Position numbers and translations under genes: made by a program | DNA from: Pseudomonas capeferrum | GTDB taxonomy: Bacteria > Pseudomonadota > Gammaproteobacteria > Pseudomonadales > Pseudomonadaceae | DNA: 64,000 nt | Reading direction: 5' to 3' | Assembly (NCBI RefSeq): GCF_000731675.1 | Contig: NZ_JMIT01000002.1 | Span: 595,456 to 659,455 of the forward strand | Part shown: positions 43,994-53,613 of the stretch, piece after piece | Numbering within the stretch: the stretch's first letter is position 1 | Layout of the letters: the number at the start of each line of letters is the position of its first letter | Notes under the pieces: model-generated | The model's input: the letters and a program-made list of their open reading frames with translations, nothing else | What the model was told of the DNA's origin: nothing | Database searches by the model: none

Positions 43994-45616
43994 TCAGACT
44001 TTGAAGCGCGACACGCCGCCGCGCAGGCCTGCGGCCACCTGGCTGAGCTCGTCAATGGCAAAACTGGCCTGGCGCAGCGACTCGACCGTCTGGGTACTGG
44101 CATCGCTGAGCTGGGCCAGTGCCTGGTTGATCTGCTCGGCGCCGGTGGCCTGGGCCTGCATGCCTTCGTTGACCATCAACACACGCGGCGCCAGGGCCTG
44201 CACCTGATGGATGATCTGGCTGAGCTGCTCGCCCACCTGCTGGACCTCGAACATGCCGCGGCGCACTTCTTCGGAAAACTTGTCCATGCCCATCACCCCG
44301 GCCGAGACAGCCGACTGGATCTCGCGCACCATCTGCTCGATGTCGTAGGTGGCCACGGCAGTCTGGTCGGCCAGGCGGCGCACTTCAGTGGCCACCACGG
44401 CGAAGCCACGACCGTACTCGCCGGCTTTTTCAGCCTCGATGGCGGCATTGAGCGACAACAGGTTGGTCTGGTCGGCCACCTTGACGATGGTCACCACCAT
44501 CTGGGTGATATTGCTGGCCTTCTCATTGAGGATGCCGAGCTTGGCATTGACCAGGTCGGCGGCGCCCATCACCTGGTGCATGGTCTCTTCCATGCGGGCC
44601 AAGCCTTGCTGGCCGGAGCCGGCCAGGCTCGAAGCCTGATCGGCGGCAGAGGTGACCTCGGTCATGGTGCGTACCAGGTCACGCGAGGTGGCGGCGATTT
44701 CCCGCGAGGTGGCGCCGATTTCAGTAGTGGTCGCGGCGGTCTCGGTCGCGGTGGCCTGCTGCTGCTTGGAGGTGGCGGCGATCTCGGTCACCGAGGTGGT
44801 CACCTGCACCGATGAACGCTGGGCCTGGGACACCAGGTTGGCCAGCGCCTCGGCCATTTCGTTGAAACCGCTTTCGATCGCGCCGAACTCGTCCTTGCGG
44901 TCCAGGCTCAGGCGCATGCTCAGGTCACCCGAGCGCAGCCGGTCGAGGGCGTGGACGATGCGCTGCATGGGCGCACTGATGGCGCGCATCAGCAGCAGCC
45001 CGCAGATGCCGGCGGCAACGATTGCCAGCAGCAGCGAAATCATCATGCTGCCCTTGGCCGTGCTTACGGCGCTGACGATGTCGTGGGTAGCGGCTTCGGC
45101 CGAGGCCCGGTTGTTCTCGATCACATCGTTCAGGTGCTGGCGGCCATCGACCCAGGTCGGGGTGAGCACCTCGTTGATCAGCCGTTCGGCTTCGACATAA
45201 TTGCGCTGGCGGTAGGTGTCCAGCACCTGGCCGACGATCTTGATGTAGTTTTCTTCCAGCTGCACGAAGCTATCGAAACGCATCTGGTCGTCGCGGTCCT
45301 GAATGGTCTCCTGGTAGCTGGCCATATGTTGCTTGAGGCGATCCTCGAAGCTCTTGAACAGCTCCAGGTCCGCCGACGTGATTTCGCGATGGTTGGACAA
45401 ACCCACCAGCTGCTGGCTGGTGACGTAGCTGTCGACCCAGGCACTGCGAATCATCGAGCTGTAGTAGACCCCGGGGATGCTGTCGGTGCCCACTGCCTGC
45501 TCGGCACTTTCGATCGCCACCAACCGCGAGTAGGCGGCGACGATCATCAGCAGCATGATGGCGATGATCACGGCGAAACTTGCCAGGATCCGTTGGCGCA
45601 GCGTCCAGTTCTTCAC
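43994..45616 (-). CDS. wspA: WspA: membrane chemoreceptor for surface sensing
   Basis: WspA is the receptor that starts Wsp signalling on surfaces. The 540-residue MCP has a first helix ([21 protein letters not shown]), a four-helix periplasmic domain (about 35-190), a second helix ([20 protein letters not shown]), a HAMP region and a long cytoplasmic coiled coil with the hairpin tip [20 protein letters not shown], which binds couplers. Codon 1 is GTG with gaggg nine bases before. It is first in the operon; the gap to the DUF533 gene (45617-45744) should contain the wsp promoter. Confidence 0.95.
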   Translation of the reverse strand: MKNWTLRQRILASFAVIIAIMLLMIVAAYSRLVAIESAEQAVGTDSIPGVYYSSMIRSAWVDSYVTSQQLVGLSNHREITSADLELFKSFEDRLKQHMASYQETIQDRDDQMRFDSFVQLEENYIKIVGQVLDTYRQRNYVEAERLINEVLTPTWVDGRQHLNDVIENNRASAEAATHDIVSAVSTAKGSMMISLLLAIVAAGICGLLLMRAISAPMQRIVHALDRLRSGDLSMRLSLDRKDEFGAIESGFNEMAEALANLVSQAQRSSVQVTTSVTEIAATSKQQQATATETAATTTEIGATSREIAATSRDLVRTMTEVTSAADQASSLAGSGQQGLARMEETMHQVMGAADLVNAKLGILNEKASNITQMVVTIVKVADQTNLLSLNAAIEAEKAGEYGRGFAVVATEVRRLADQTAVATYDIEQMVREIQSAVSAGVMGMDKFSEEVRRGMFEVQQVGEQLSQIIHQVQALAPRVLMVNEGMQAQATGAEQINQALAQLSDASTQTVESLRQASFAIDELSQVAAGLRGGVSRFKV

Positions 45617-45744
45617 ATTCAGCCCTCAGGAATTCACAACGAGCGGGGAAAATCGCCGAAGTATAGCCCAGGCATCCTACGCTTTTGCGGCTGAAATGCG
45701 GGGTATTCAGGCATCCTTGCCTGATGGACAAGCCAAGCCGTGTG

Positions 45745-46443
45745 CTATTGGCCTGCGCCAAGCCGTACCTGGTTCTCCAGTTCCTGGCGCAAGGCTGGGT
45801 CCAGGCGCAACTGGCGGGCCAGTTCGTCCAGGTAGGCACGTTCCATGAAATGCTCCTGGTCGACCATCATGACGCTGGCCAGGTACATCTCGGCGGCCAT
45901 TTCCGGCGTTTGCGCGGCACGCGCCACCTCGGCCGGGTCCAGCGGTTTGTTCAGCTCGGCGTGCAGCCATTGCTGCAGTTCACCGTCCGTGTCCAGGCGG
46001 GTGAATTCGCCTTCGATCAAGGCCCGCTCGCGCTCGTCGATATGGCCATCGGACTTGGCCGCTGCCACCAGCGCCCGCAGCACCGCCTGGCTGTGCTGCT
46101 CGGCCTGAGCCGGCGGCAGGCGGTCGAGGGTCTGCGGCTCGGGCGCTTGACCTGCCCCCTGCTGGCGCGCCTGCCAGTTGCCATAGGCCTTGTAGGCCAA
46201 CACCCCGAGTGCAGCGAGGCCACCGTACGTCAGGGCCTTGCCGCCGTATTTGCGGGCCTTCTTGTTACCCAGCAACAGGCCCAGCGCCCCTGCCCCCAAA
46301 GCGCCGCCGCCGACACCGGACAACAGGCTGCCGAGGCCGCCGGCGCCCGCGCCTGGCTTGCCTGAGCCCGCTTTGCCGGCCTGGCCGTCGAGCAGTTGCT
46401 GGCCAGACTTGAGCAGTTGATCGAGCAGTCCGCGGGTGTTCAT
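45745..46443 (-). CDS. DUF533 / TerB-like membrane protein (YebE family)
   Basis: A 232-residue protein. The N-terminus MNTRGLLDQLLKSGQQLLDG is followed by a Gly/Ala-rich segment (about 25-60) and a membrane helix region (LTYGGLAALGVLAYKAYGNW, about 72-91). The C-terminal part (AVLRALVAAAKSDGHIDERE, MYLASVMMVDQEHFMERAYL) is a TerB-like domain as in YebE/DUF533. The Gly-rich stretch resembles inner-membrane insertion segments. Function unknown; it stands alone between wspA and the polyamine operon. Confidence 0.85.
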   Translation of the reverse strand: MNTRGLLDQLLKSGQQLLDGQAGKAGSGKPGAGAGGLGSLLSGVGGGALGAGALGLLLGNKKARKYGGKALTYGGLAALGVLAYKAYGNWQARQQGAGQAPEPQTLDRLPPAQAEQHSQAVLRALVAAAKSDGHIDERERALIEGEFTRLDTDGELQQWLHAELNKPLDPAEVARAAQTPEMAAEMYLASVMMVDQEHFMERAYLDELARQLRLDPALRQELENQVRLGAGQ

Positions 46444-46531
46444 TGAAGTGCCTCCAGACGTTGCAAAAGGACAGCCAGATTAAGCCTTGCCCGAGCGATC
46501 GCCACGGGGGGATTTGCTTCCGGATGTTGCA

Positions 46532-46550
46532 TTGGCCAGCAAAAAGCCAA
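46532..46550. promoter_or_regulatory. Inverted repeat upstream of the polyamine operon
   Basis: TTGGC, nine bases, GCCAA is a perfect inverted repeat about 110 bases before the ydcS-like start, in the divergent gap between that gene and the DUF533 gene. It may bind a regulator; no regulator gene lies alongside. Confidence 0.3.
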
Positions 46551-46660
46551 CTAGACTCGATATCGCCAATACCTCGCACAATCGCACTACGCTTATAACA
46601 AGCGTTTCACGGCTTGCTTGATGACTGCCCCGACCAAGATCTCCAATAAGAGGGAACACC

Positions 46661-47812
46661 ATGTCAGCGCACAACACCGCATTGCTCAGCGCCCTGACCG
46701 GCGCGTTGCTGGCCAGCGCCAGCCTGCAGGCCGCCGAACCGCTCAAGGCGCTGGGGGCCGGCGAGGGGCGCCTGGATATCGTCGCCTGGCCCGGTTACAT
46801 CGAGCGCGGTGAAAGCGACAAGGCCTACGATTGGGTCACCGGCTTTGAAAAGGAAACCGGCTGCAAGGTCAGCGTCAAGACGGCCGCCACCTCTGATGAA
46901 ATGGTCAGCCTGATGACCAAGGGCGGCTACGACCTGGTCACGGCCTCGGGCGATGCGTCGCTGCGGCTGATCGCCGGCAAGCGGGTGCAACCGATCAACA
47001 CTGCGCTGATCCCCAACTGGAAGAACATCGACCCGCGCCTGCAAAACGGTGGCTGGTACGTGGTCGACAAGCAAGCCTACGGCACCCCATACCAGTGGGG
47101 GCCGAATGTGCTGCTGTACAGCACGCAGGTGTTCAAGCAGGCGCCAACCAGCTGGGGGGTGGTTTTCGAGCCACAGGACCTGCCCGATGGCAAGCCGAAC
47201 AAAGGCCGTGTGCAAGCCTACGACGGGCCGATCTACATCGCCGATGCGGCGCTGTACCTGAAGTCGGCCAAGCCGGAACTGGGTATCCAGGACCCCTACC
47301 AACTGAACGAGACCCAGTACAAGGCCGTGCTCGAACTGTTGCGCCAGCAACAGCCGCTGATCCACCGCTACTGGCATGACGCCACGGTGCAGATGAGCGA
47401 TGTGAAGAACGAAGGCGTGGCCGCCTCCAGCTCCTGGGGCTACATGGTCAACGGCCTGAAAGCAGAGAACCAGCCGGTGGCCTCTACCATACCCAAGGAG
47501 GGCGCCACGGGCTGGGCCGACACCACCATGTTGCACAGCGAGGCCAAACACCCCAACTGCGCCTACAAGTGGATGGACTGGTCATTGCAACCGAAGGTGC
47601 AGGGTGATGTGGCCGCCTGGTTCGGCTCATTGCCAGCGGTGCCGGCGGCCTGCACCGGCAGCGAACTGCTGGGCGCCGAAGGCTGCAAGACCAATGGTTT
47701 CGACAACTTCGACAAGATCGCCTTCTGGAAGACGCCGCAGGCGCAGGGCGGCAAGTTCGTGCCTTATAGCCGCTGGACGCAGGACTACATCGCGATCATG
47801 GGCGGGCGCTGA
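46661..47812 (+). CDS. ydcS: Polyamine-type ABC transporter, periplasmic binding protein (YdcS-like)
   Basis: A 383-residue secreted binding protein. The signal peptide MSAHNTALLSALTGALLASA ends near AAE (residues 24-26). The mature protein has DIVAWPGYIERGESDKAYDW, TAATSDEMVSLMTKGGYDLV, IADAALYLKSAKPELGIQDP and SSSWGYMVNGLKAE, the PotD/PotF-YdcS type. AAGAGGG precedes the ATG. The order ydcS-T-U-V-patD matches the E. coli operon, so putrescine-like uptake is a fair inference, but the ligand is not proven here. Confidence 0.85.
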   Translation: MSAHNTALLSALTGALLASASLQAAEPLKALGAGEGRLDIVAWPGYIERGESDKAYDWVTGFEKETGCKVSVKTAATSDEMVSLMTKGGYDLVTASGDASLRLIAGKRVQPINTALIPNWKNIDPRLQNGGWYVVDKQAYGTPYQWGPNVLLYSTQVFKQAPTSWGVVFEPQDLPDGKPNKGRVQAYDGPIYIADAALYLKSAKPELGIQDPYQLNETQYKAVLELLRQQQPLIHRYWHDATVQMSDVKNEGVAASSSWGYMVNGLKAENQPVASTIPKEGATGWADTTMLHSEAKHPNCAYKWMDWSLQPKVQGDVAAWFGSLPAVPAACTGSELLGAEGCKTNGFDNFDKIAFWKTPQAQGGKFVPYSRWTQDYIAIMGGR

Positions 47813-47822
47813 GGTCGATTGA

Positions 47823-47873
47823 GCCTGTACCGGCCTATTCGCGCTGCAGCCCCGCGAAAGATCCGGTACAGGC
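47823..47873 (+). promoter_or_regulatory. Intercistronic stem-loop between ydcS- and ydcT-like genes
   Basis: GCCTGTACCGG (47823-47833) and CCGGTACAGGC (47863-47873) form an 11-bp stem around a 29-base loop. It lies in the 87-base gap after the binding-protein gene. Such structures often stabilise the upstream mRNA or limit read-through, giving excess binding protein over membrane subunits. Confidence 0.6.
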
Positions 47874-47899
47874 AACACAGCAACAACTGAGTACCGGCC

Positions 47900-48940
47900 A
47901 TGCCCCTAGCAGTCCAGTTCACCCAGGTTTCCCGCACCTTCGGCGAGGTCAAGGCCGTCGATCAGGTCAGCATCGACATCATGGATGGCGAGTTCTTCTC
48001 CATGCTCGGCCCCTCCGGGTCGGGCAAGACCACCTGCCTGCGCCTGATCGCAGGCTTCGAGCAACCCGACAACGGTTCGATTCGCATCCATGGCGTGGAA
48101 GCCGCCGGGGTGCCGCCCTACCAACGCGACGTCAATACTGTGTTCCAGGACTATGCGCTGTTCCCGCACATGAACGTGCGCGACAACATCGCCTATGGCC
48201 TCAAGGTCAAAGGCGTGGCCAAGGCCGAACGGCATGCCCGCGCCGACGAGGCCCTGGCGATGGTGGCGCTGGCCGGTTACGGTGCGCGCAAACCGGCGCA
48301 GCTGTCCGGCGGCCAGCGCCAGCGCGTCGCCCTCGCCCGCGCCCTGGTCAACCGCCCACGGGTGCTGCTGCTCGACGAACCGCTGGGGGCGCTGGACTTG
48401 AAGCTGCGCGAACAGATGCAGGGCGAACTGAAAAAGCTGCAGCGCCAGCTGGGCATCACCTTCATCTTCGTCACCCACGACCAGACCGAAGCCCTGTCGA
48501 TGTCCGACCGCGTGGCGGTGTTCAACCGCGGCCGCATCGAACAGGTCGACACCCCGCGCAACCTGTACATGCAGCCGGCTACTACCTTCGTCGCCGAATT
48601 CGTCGGCACCTCGAATGTGGTGCGTGGCGAGCTGGCCGAGCAGCTCAACGGCAGCCCTGCGCCGTTTTCCATCCGCCCCGAGCATATCCGCCTGGGTGAA
48701 CAGGCCGCCGACAGCCATGAGGTGCAGGTCAGCGGCCTGCTGCACGATGTGCAGTACCAGGGCAGCGCCACCCGCTTCGAACTGCAGTTGGACAGCGGCC
48801 AGCTGTTGACGGTGAGCCAGGCCAACGACCGCTGGCAGGCCCACGCGCAAACCTGGCAGGCCGGCCAGCGGGTGCAGGCGCGCTGGCCCCGTGAAGCGAT
48901 GACGGCACTGCTGGAAACCGTGCTCGACGAGGGCCGCTGA
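47900..48940 (+). CDS. ydcT: Polyamine-type ABC transporter ATPase (YdcT-like)
   Basis: A 346-residue ATPase driving the transporter. Walker A is LGPSGSGKTTCLRLI, the Q-loop follows in NTVFQDYALFPHMNV, the ABC signature is LSGGQRQRVALARAL, and Walker B is VLLLDEPLGALDL, with the H-loop in FVTHDQTEALSM. A C-terminal TOBE-type regulatory part begins near SIRPEHIRLG. It is followed one base later by the first permease gene. Confidence 0.92.
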   Translation: MPLAVQFTQVSRTFGEVKAVDQVSIDIMDGEFFSMLGPSGSGKTTCLRLIAGFEQPDNGSIRIHGVEAAGVPPYQRDVNTVFQDYALFPHMNVRDNIAYGLKVKGVAKAERHARADEALAMVALAGYGARKPAQLSGGQRQRVALARALVNRPRVLLLDEPLGALDLKLREQMQGELKKLQRQLGITFIFVTHDQTEALSMSDRVAVFNRGRIEQVDTPRNLYMQPATTFVAEFVGTSNVVRGELAEQLNGSPAPFSIRPEHIRLGEQAADSHEVQVSGLLHDVQYQGSATRFELQLDSGQLLTVSQANDRWQAHAQTWQAGQRVQARWPREAMTALLETVLDEGR

Positions 48941-48941
48941 G

Positions 48942-49874
48942 ATGAAAGCGCGCCTTGCCAACCCAGGCCCGTTGCGCCGCTTTGCCAACCTGCTGTACCG
49001 GCGGCCCAACCTCTACCTGACGCTGCTGCTGATCCCGCCGTTGACCTGGTTCGGGGCGATCTACCTGGGCTCGTTGCTGAACCTGCTGTGGCAAGGCTTC
49101 TATACCTTCGACGACTTCACCATGGCGGTGACCCCGGACCTGACCCTGGGCAACTTCGCTGCGCTGTTCAACCCGTCGAACTTCGACATCATCCTGCGCA
49201 CCCTGGGCATGGCCGTGGCGGTGTCGCTGGCCAGCGCGGTACTGGCCTTCCCCATTGCCTATTACATGGCGCGCTACACCAGCGGCAAAACCAAGGCATT
49301 CTTCTACATCGCTGTGATGATGCCGATGTGGGCCAGCTACATCGTCAAGACCTATGCCTGGACCCTGCTGCTGGCCAAGGGCGGCGTGGCCCAGTGGTTC
49401 GTCCAGTTGCTGCACCTGGATGGCCTGCTGCAGGCGCTGTTGACGGTGCCGGGCATTGGCGGCAGCACCCTGTCGACATCACACCTGGGGCGTTTCATGG
49501 TGTTCGTGTACATCTGGCTGCCGTTCATGATCCTGCCGATCCAGGCCTCGCTGGAGCGCCTGCCGCCGTCGTTGCTGCAGGCCTCGGCAGACCTGGGGGC
49601 AAGGCCCGGGCAAACCTTCTGGCAGGTGACCCTGCCGCTGTCGATCCCCGGTATTGCCGCAGGCTCGATCTTCACCTTCTCGCTGACCCTGGGCGACTTC
49701 ATCGTGCCGCAGCTGGTCGGCCCGCCCGGCTACTTCATCGGCAGCATGGTCTACGCCCAGCAAGGGGCGATCGGCAACATGCCGATGGCCGCCGCGTTCA
49801 CCCTGGTGCCCATCGTGCTGATTGCGCTGTACCTCTCCCTCGTCAAGCGCCTGGGGGCATTCGATGCACTCTGA
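48942..49874 (+). CDS. ydcU: Polyamine-type ABC transporter permease (YdcU-like)
   Basis: A 310-residue inner-membrane permease with about six helices: the first is [20 protein letters not shown], and [20 protein letters not shown] and [20 protein letters not shown] lie in the core. The EAA loop that contacts the ATPase is [20 protein letters not shown]. It starts one base after ydcT and overlaps the second permease gene by 11 bases. Confidence 0.92.
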   Translation: MKARLANPGPLRRFANLLYRRPNLYLTLLLIPPLTWFGAIYLGSLLNLLWQGFYTFDDFTMAVTPDLTLGNFAALFNPSNFDIILRTLGMAVAVSLASAVLAFPIAYYMARYTSGKTKAFFYIAVMMPMWASYIVKTYAWTLLLAKGGVAQWFVQLLHLDGLLQALLTVPGIGGSTLSTSHLGRFMVFVYIWLPFMILPIQASLERLPPSLLQASADLGARPGQTFWQVTLPLSIPGIAAGSIFTFSLTLGDFIVPQLVGPPGYFIGSMVYAQQGAIGNMPMAAAFTLVPIVLIALYLSLVKRLGAFDAL

Positions 49875-50670
49875 ACATGCATCAATGGGTCTGCGCCTGG
49901 CGGCCTGGGGCGGGTTGCTGTTCCTGCACTTCCCGATCCTGATCATCGTCCTCTACGCCTTCAACACCGAAGACGCAGCGTTCAGCTTCCCACCCAAGGG
50001 GTTCACCCTGAAGTGGTTCACCGTGGCCTTCGCTCGCCCCGACGTGCTCGAAGCCATCAAGCTGTCGCTGCAGGTCGCCTGCCTGGCCACGTTGATCGCC
50101 CTGGTGCTCGGCACCCTGGCCTCGGCAGCGCTGTACCGGCGCAGTTTTTTTGGCAAGGAAGGTATTTCGCTGATGCTGATCCTGCCGATTGCCCTGCCTG
50201 GCATCATCACCGGTATCGCCCTGCTCTCGGCGTTCAAGCGTCTGGGCATCGAGCCTGGCCTGTTCACCATCGTGGTCGGCCACGCCACCTTCTGTGTAGT
50301 GATCGTCTACAACAACGTCATCGCCCGCCTGCGGCGGACCTCGCAAAGCTTGATCGAGGCCTCGATGGACCTTGGCGCAGACGGCTGGCAAACCTTCCGC
50401 TACATCATCCTGCCCAACCTCGGCTCGGCGCTGCTGGCAGGCGGCATGCTGGCCTTCGCGTTGTCGTTCGACGAAATCATCGTTACCACCTTCACCGCCG
50501 GGCACGAACGCACGCTGCCGATCTGGTTGCTCAACCAGCTCAGCCGCCCACGCGACGTGCCGGTGACCAACGTGGTCGCCATGCTGGTGATGCTGGTGAC
50601 CATGCTGCCGATACTTGGCGCCTATTACCTGACCCGCGGCGGCGAAAGCGTGGCGGGCAGCGGCAAATGA
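49864..50670 (+). CDS. ydcV: Polyamine-type ABC transporter permease (YdcV-like)
   Basis: A 268-residue second permease. After [15 protein letters not shown], helices include [18 protein letters not shown] and [20 protein letters not shown]; the EAA loop is [20 protein letters not shown]. The start at 49864 has ggggg upstream and overlaps the ydcU stop; an internal ATG at 49885 is possible but lacks a ribosome site. It is followed closely by the aldehyde dehydrogenase gene. Confidence 0.9.
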   Translation: MHSEHASMGLRLAAWGGLLFLHFPILIIVLYAFNTEDAAFSFPPKGFTLKWFTVAFARPDVLEAIKLSLQVACLATLIALVLGTLASAALYRRSFFGKEGISLMLILPIALPGIITGIALLSAFKRLGIEPGLFTIVVGHATFCVVIVYNNVIARLRRTSQSLIEASMDLGADGWQTFRYIILPNLGSALLAGGMLAFALSFDEIIVTTFTAGHERTLPIWLLNQLSRPRDVPVTNVVAMLVMLVTMLPILGAYYLTRGGESVAGSGK

Positions 50671-50687
50671 CCCTGGAGGAGTCCCTC

Positions 50688-52112
50688 ATGCAAACGCACA
50701 TGCTGATCAACGGTCGCCTGGTAGCTGGCGACGGGCCGGCCTGGACCGTGCTCAACCCCGCCCTGGGCAGCGCCCTGGCGCAGATCAACGAGGCCACCGA
50801 GGCCCAGGTCGACAGCGCCGTGCGTGCCGCCGACCTGGCCTTCGACAGCTGGTCGCAGGCCAGCCCCAAAGACCGTTCCCTGGCCCTGCTGGCGCTGGCT
50901 GACACCATCGAGCAGCATGGCGAAGAACTGGCCCGGCTCGAATCGCAGAATTGCGGCAAGCCTTTCAGCGCGGCACTGAATGACGAAATACCGGCGATCG
51001 CCGATGTCTTCCGTTTTTTTGCCGGCGCAGCGCGCTGCCTGGGCGGCTCGGCGGCCGGTGAATACCTGCCGGGGCACACATCGATGATCCGCCGCGACCC
51101 GCTGGGCGTGGTCGCCTCGATCGCGCCGTGGAACTACCCGCTGATGATGCTGGCCTGGAAGGTCGCACCGGCACTGGCCGCCGGTAACACGGTGGTGATC
51201 AAACCGTCCGAACTGACGCCGCTGACCGCGCTGCGCCTGGGCGAACTGGCCCAGGGCCTGCTGCCGCCCGGCGTGCTCAACATTCTCTTCGGCCGCGGCC
51301 AGACAGTCGGCACGCCACTGGTTACCCACCCGAAAGTGCGCATTGTGTCACTGACCGGCTCGATCCCTACCGGCGCGCACATCATCAGCGCCACGGCCGA
51401 CAGCGTGAAGCGCATGCACATGGAGCTGGGCGGCAAAGCGCCGGTGCTGGTGTTCGACGATGCCGACATCGACGCCGCCATCGACGGTATCCGCACGTTC
51501 GGCTTCTACAACGCCGGCCAGGACTGCACTGCAGCCTGCCGCCTGTATGTGCAGGACGGTATCTACGAGCAGTTCGTGCAGCGCCTGGGCGACGCCGTCG
51601 CAAGCCTCAAGCACGGTTTGCAGGATGCCGAGGACACCGAGCTGGGGCCACTGATCAGCGCGCAACACCGCGACAAGGTTGCCGGGCTGGTGCAGCGTGC
51701 CATTGCCCAGCCACATATCCGCCTGGTGACCGGCGGCAAGGCGATTGACGGCGACGGCTTCTTTTTCGAGCCGACCGTACTGGCCGATGCCCTGCAGGAT
51801 GACGAGATCGTGCGCAACGAAGTGTTCGGCCCAGTGGTGTCGGTGACCCGCTTTACCGACGAGGCCCAAGCGCTGGAATGGGCCAATGACTCCAACTATG
51901 GCCTGGCATCATCGGTGTGGACCGGCGACACCGGCCGCGCTCATCGCCTGGCGGCGCGGCTGCAGTATGGCTGCACGTGGGTGAATACCCATTTCATGCT
52001 GGTCAGCGAAATGCCCCATGGCGGGCAGAAGCATTCGGGTTATGGGAAGGATATGTCGGTGTATGGGCTGGAGGACTACACCTGCGTGCGGCATGTGATG
52101 ATCAAGCATTGA
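50688..52112 (+). CDS. patD: Gamma-aminobutyraldehyde dehydrogenase
   Basis: PatD oxidises 4-aminobutanal (from putrescine) to GABA with NAD+. The 474-residue protein matches E. coli PatD in length. The catalytic cysteine is C280 in [15 protein letters not shown] and the general base E246 in [12 protein letters not shown]; the oxyanion asparagine is in [15 protein letters not shown] lies before the ATG at 50688; an in-frame ATG at 50667 overlapping the ydcV stop is less likely. It ends the transport operon, linking uptake to catabolism. The putrescine aminotransferase is not in the window. Confidence 0.9.
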   Translation: MQTHMLINGRLVAGDGPAWTVLNPALGSALAQINEATEAQVDSAVRAADLAFDSWSQASPKDRSLALLALADTIEQHGEELARLESQNCGKPFSAALNDEIPAIADVFRFFAGAARCLGGSAAGEYLPGHTSMIRRDPLGVVASIAPWNYPLMMLAWKVAPALAAGNTVVIKPSELTPLTALRLGELAQGLLPPGVLNILFGRGQTVGTPLVTHPKVRIVSLTGSIPTGAHIISATADSVKRMHMELGGKAPVLVFDDADIDAAIDGIRTFGFYNAGQDCTAACRLYVQDGIYEQFVQRLGDAVASLKHGLQDAEDTELGPLISAQHRDKVAGLVQRAIAQPHIRLVTGGKAIDGDGFFFEPTVLADALQDDEIVRNEVFGPVVSVTRFTDEAQALEWANDSNYGLASSVWTGDTGRAHRLAARLQYGCTWVNTHFMLVSEMPHGGQKHSGYGKDMSVYGLEDYTCVRHVMIKH

Positions 52113-52138
52113 GACCACTGCGGCGTTAGCAGGAGCCT

Positions 52139-52223
52139 GTGGGAGAGGGCTTGCTCCGCGAAGCAAGCACCGCGAAGGATGGCACGGGCTTCGCCCGTGT
52201 TCGCGGGGCAAGCCCGCTCCCAC
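52139..52223. repeat. Inverted pair of REP elements after patD
   Basis: GTGGGAGAGGGCTTGCTCCG (52139-52158) and its near-inverse at 52200-52223 (TTCGCGGGGCAAGCCCGC plus TCCCAC) flank a smaller GCACGGGCTTCGCCCGTG hairpin. It lies between convergent patD and the old yellow enzyme gene and probably acts as a terminator for both. Confidence 0.8.
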
Positions 52224-52234
52224 GGGGGTCATTA

Positions 52235-53341
52235 TCAGTCCCGTAAATCCGACTCATGGATCGGGTTGGCCCGGCTGGTAGCCCGTTGATACTGCGCCGG
52301 CCAGGTGGCCTTGTTGCCCCCCAGGTCATCATCGGCATGCAGCGGCCAATAGGGGTCACGCAACAATTCGCGCGCCAGGAAGATGACATCGGCCTGCCCG
52401 GTGCGCAGGATGTGCTCGGCCTGCGCCGGTTCGGTGATCATGCCCACCGTGCCAGTGGCAATCTCCGACTCCTTGCGCACACGCTCGGCAAAGCGGGTCT
52501 GGTAGCCAGGCCCCGTGGGGATCTCGGCGTTGACCGACGTGCCGCCGGAGGAGACATCGATCAGGTCCACCCCCAGCGCCCGCAGACGACGGGCCAGCTC
52601 TACGGTTTCGTCCGGGTTCCAGCCGTCTTCGACCCAGTCGGTCGCTGATACCCGCACGAACACGGGCAGCTCGGCAGGCCAGACGTCCCTCACCGCCTGG
52701 GTGACTTCGAGGGTCAGGCGGATACGGTTTTCAAAGCAACTGCCATAGTCGTCACGCCGCTGGTTGCTCAGCGGCGAGAGAAACTGATGCAGCAGGTAGC
52801 CATGCGCCGCATGCACCTCGACCACCTTGAACCCCGCTGTCAGGGCGCGCCGGGCGGCGTCGGCGAACGCCTGCACGATGCCGGCGATCTCCTCTGTCGA
52901 CAGCTCGTGAGGCACAGCATGTTCAGGGTCGAAGGCGATCTTCGACGGCCCGACCGGCTGCCAGCCGCCCTCTTCGACCTTTACGCTGCCATGCTTGCCC
53001 AACCAGGGCCGGTGGGTGCTGGCCTTGCGCCCGGCGTGGGCCAGTTGCAGGCCTGGCACGGCGCCCTGGGCGGTGATGAAGCGGGTGATGCGCTGCAGCG
53101 GGGCAATCTGCTCGTCATTCCACAGGCCGAGGTCTTCGGCGGTGATACGTCCGTCAGGGGTAACCGCTGTAGCTTCGGCAATGATCAGGCCGGCGCCACC
53201 GACGGCGCGGCTGCCCAGGTGGACAAGATGCCAGTCGTTGGCCAGGCCATCGACGGCGGAATACTGGCACATCGGCGAGACCGCGATGCGGTTGGGCAGC
53301 GTCAGCTGACGCAGGGTGTAAGGCTCGAGCAGCAAGCTCAT
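52235..53341 (-). CDS. Old yellow enzyme, YqjM/XenA-like NADH:flavin oxidoreductase
   Basis: A 368-residue FMN-dependent ene-reductase. MSLLLEPYTLRQLTLPNRIA starts the barrel; PMCQY carries the cysteine found in thermophilic-like (YqjM) OYEs. GLQLAHAGRKAS, the substrate-binding pair in VHAAHGYLLHQFLSPLSNQR and SSGGTSVN are present. Pseudomonad homologues reduce enals, maleimides and nitro compounds. The start at 53341 fits the family; the frame continues 16 codons upstream. A candidate operator lies about 70 bases upstream. Confidence 0.9.
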   Translation of the reverse strand: MSLLLEPYTLRQLTLPNRIAVSPMCQYSAVDGLANDWHLVHLGSRAVGGAGLIIAEATAVTPDGRITAEDLGLWNDEQIAPLQRITRFITAQGAVPGLQLAHAGRKASTHRPWLGKHGSVKVEEGGWQPVGPSKIAFDPEHAVPHELSTEEIAGIVQAFADAARRALTAGFKVVEVHAAHGYLLHQFLSPLSNQRRDDYGSCFENRIRLTLEVTQAVRDVWPAELPVFVRVSATDWVEDGWNPDETVELARRLRALGVDLIDVSSGGTSVNAEIPTGPGYQTRFAERVRKESEIATGTVGMITEPAQAEHILRTGQADVIFLARELLRDPYWPLHADDDLGGNKATWPAQYQRATSRANPIHESDLRD

Positions 53342-53372
53342 GAGGGCACCTCCCAAGGACTCCAATGGTGAT

Positions 53373-53414
53373 CCGGCCCGGGCACTCAATTACACGTCCG
53401 TGGCCCGGGTCCGG
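53373..53414. repeat. GC-rich inverted repeat upstream of the OYE gene
   Basis: CCGGCCCGGGCAC (53373-53385) and GTGGCCCGGGTCCGG (53400-53414) form a hairpin with a 14-base loop and one mismatch. It lies in the 5' leader or promoter region of the OYE gene and may shape its mRNA. Confidence 0.5.
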
Positions 53415-53433
53415 TCTATGTTCAGACTAGACC
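53413..53433. promoter_or_regulatory. Candidate operator of the OYE gene
   Basis: GGTCTA, nine bases, TAGACC is a perfect inverted repeat about 72-92 bases upstream of the start. The half-sites resemble those I recall for the NemR box that controls E. coli nemA, another OYE gene, although the arm order differs. No regulator gene is adjacent. Confidence 0.4.
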
Positions 53434-53543
53434 AGATTGGGTGGGGGGGAGGTTCCGTGGGATTTGCTGTGAGGTGACTGAGGCATGGCTTTGGAGGGTA
53501 TGTGAGGCGGCAAGGTGCAGGGCGACAGCTTTGCAGCGCCTAT

Positions 53544-53577
53544 GAGATCGAGCGCCGCGCGGGCGGCGCTTGATTTC
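53544..53577. repeat. Palindromic repeat, GATCGAGCGCCGC family
   Basis: GAGATCGAGCGCCGC, spacer GCGG, then GCGGCGCTTGATTTC; the right arm has two changes from the perfect palindrome at 37154. It lies between the OYE and recJ genes, about 35 bases past the recJ 3' end. Confidence 0.8.
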
Positions 53578-53613
53578 CGCTACCCCACAACAATCAAGGC
53601 AAGCACCTTGCCG

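Noticed and set aside
46600..46625. Sigma-54 promoter before the ydcS-like gene
   Set aside because: A GC/TTGC-like spacing was considered (CACGGCTTGCTT), but the invariant GG and GC dinucleotides are not correctly spaced.
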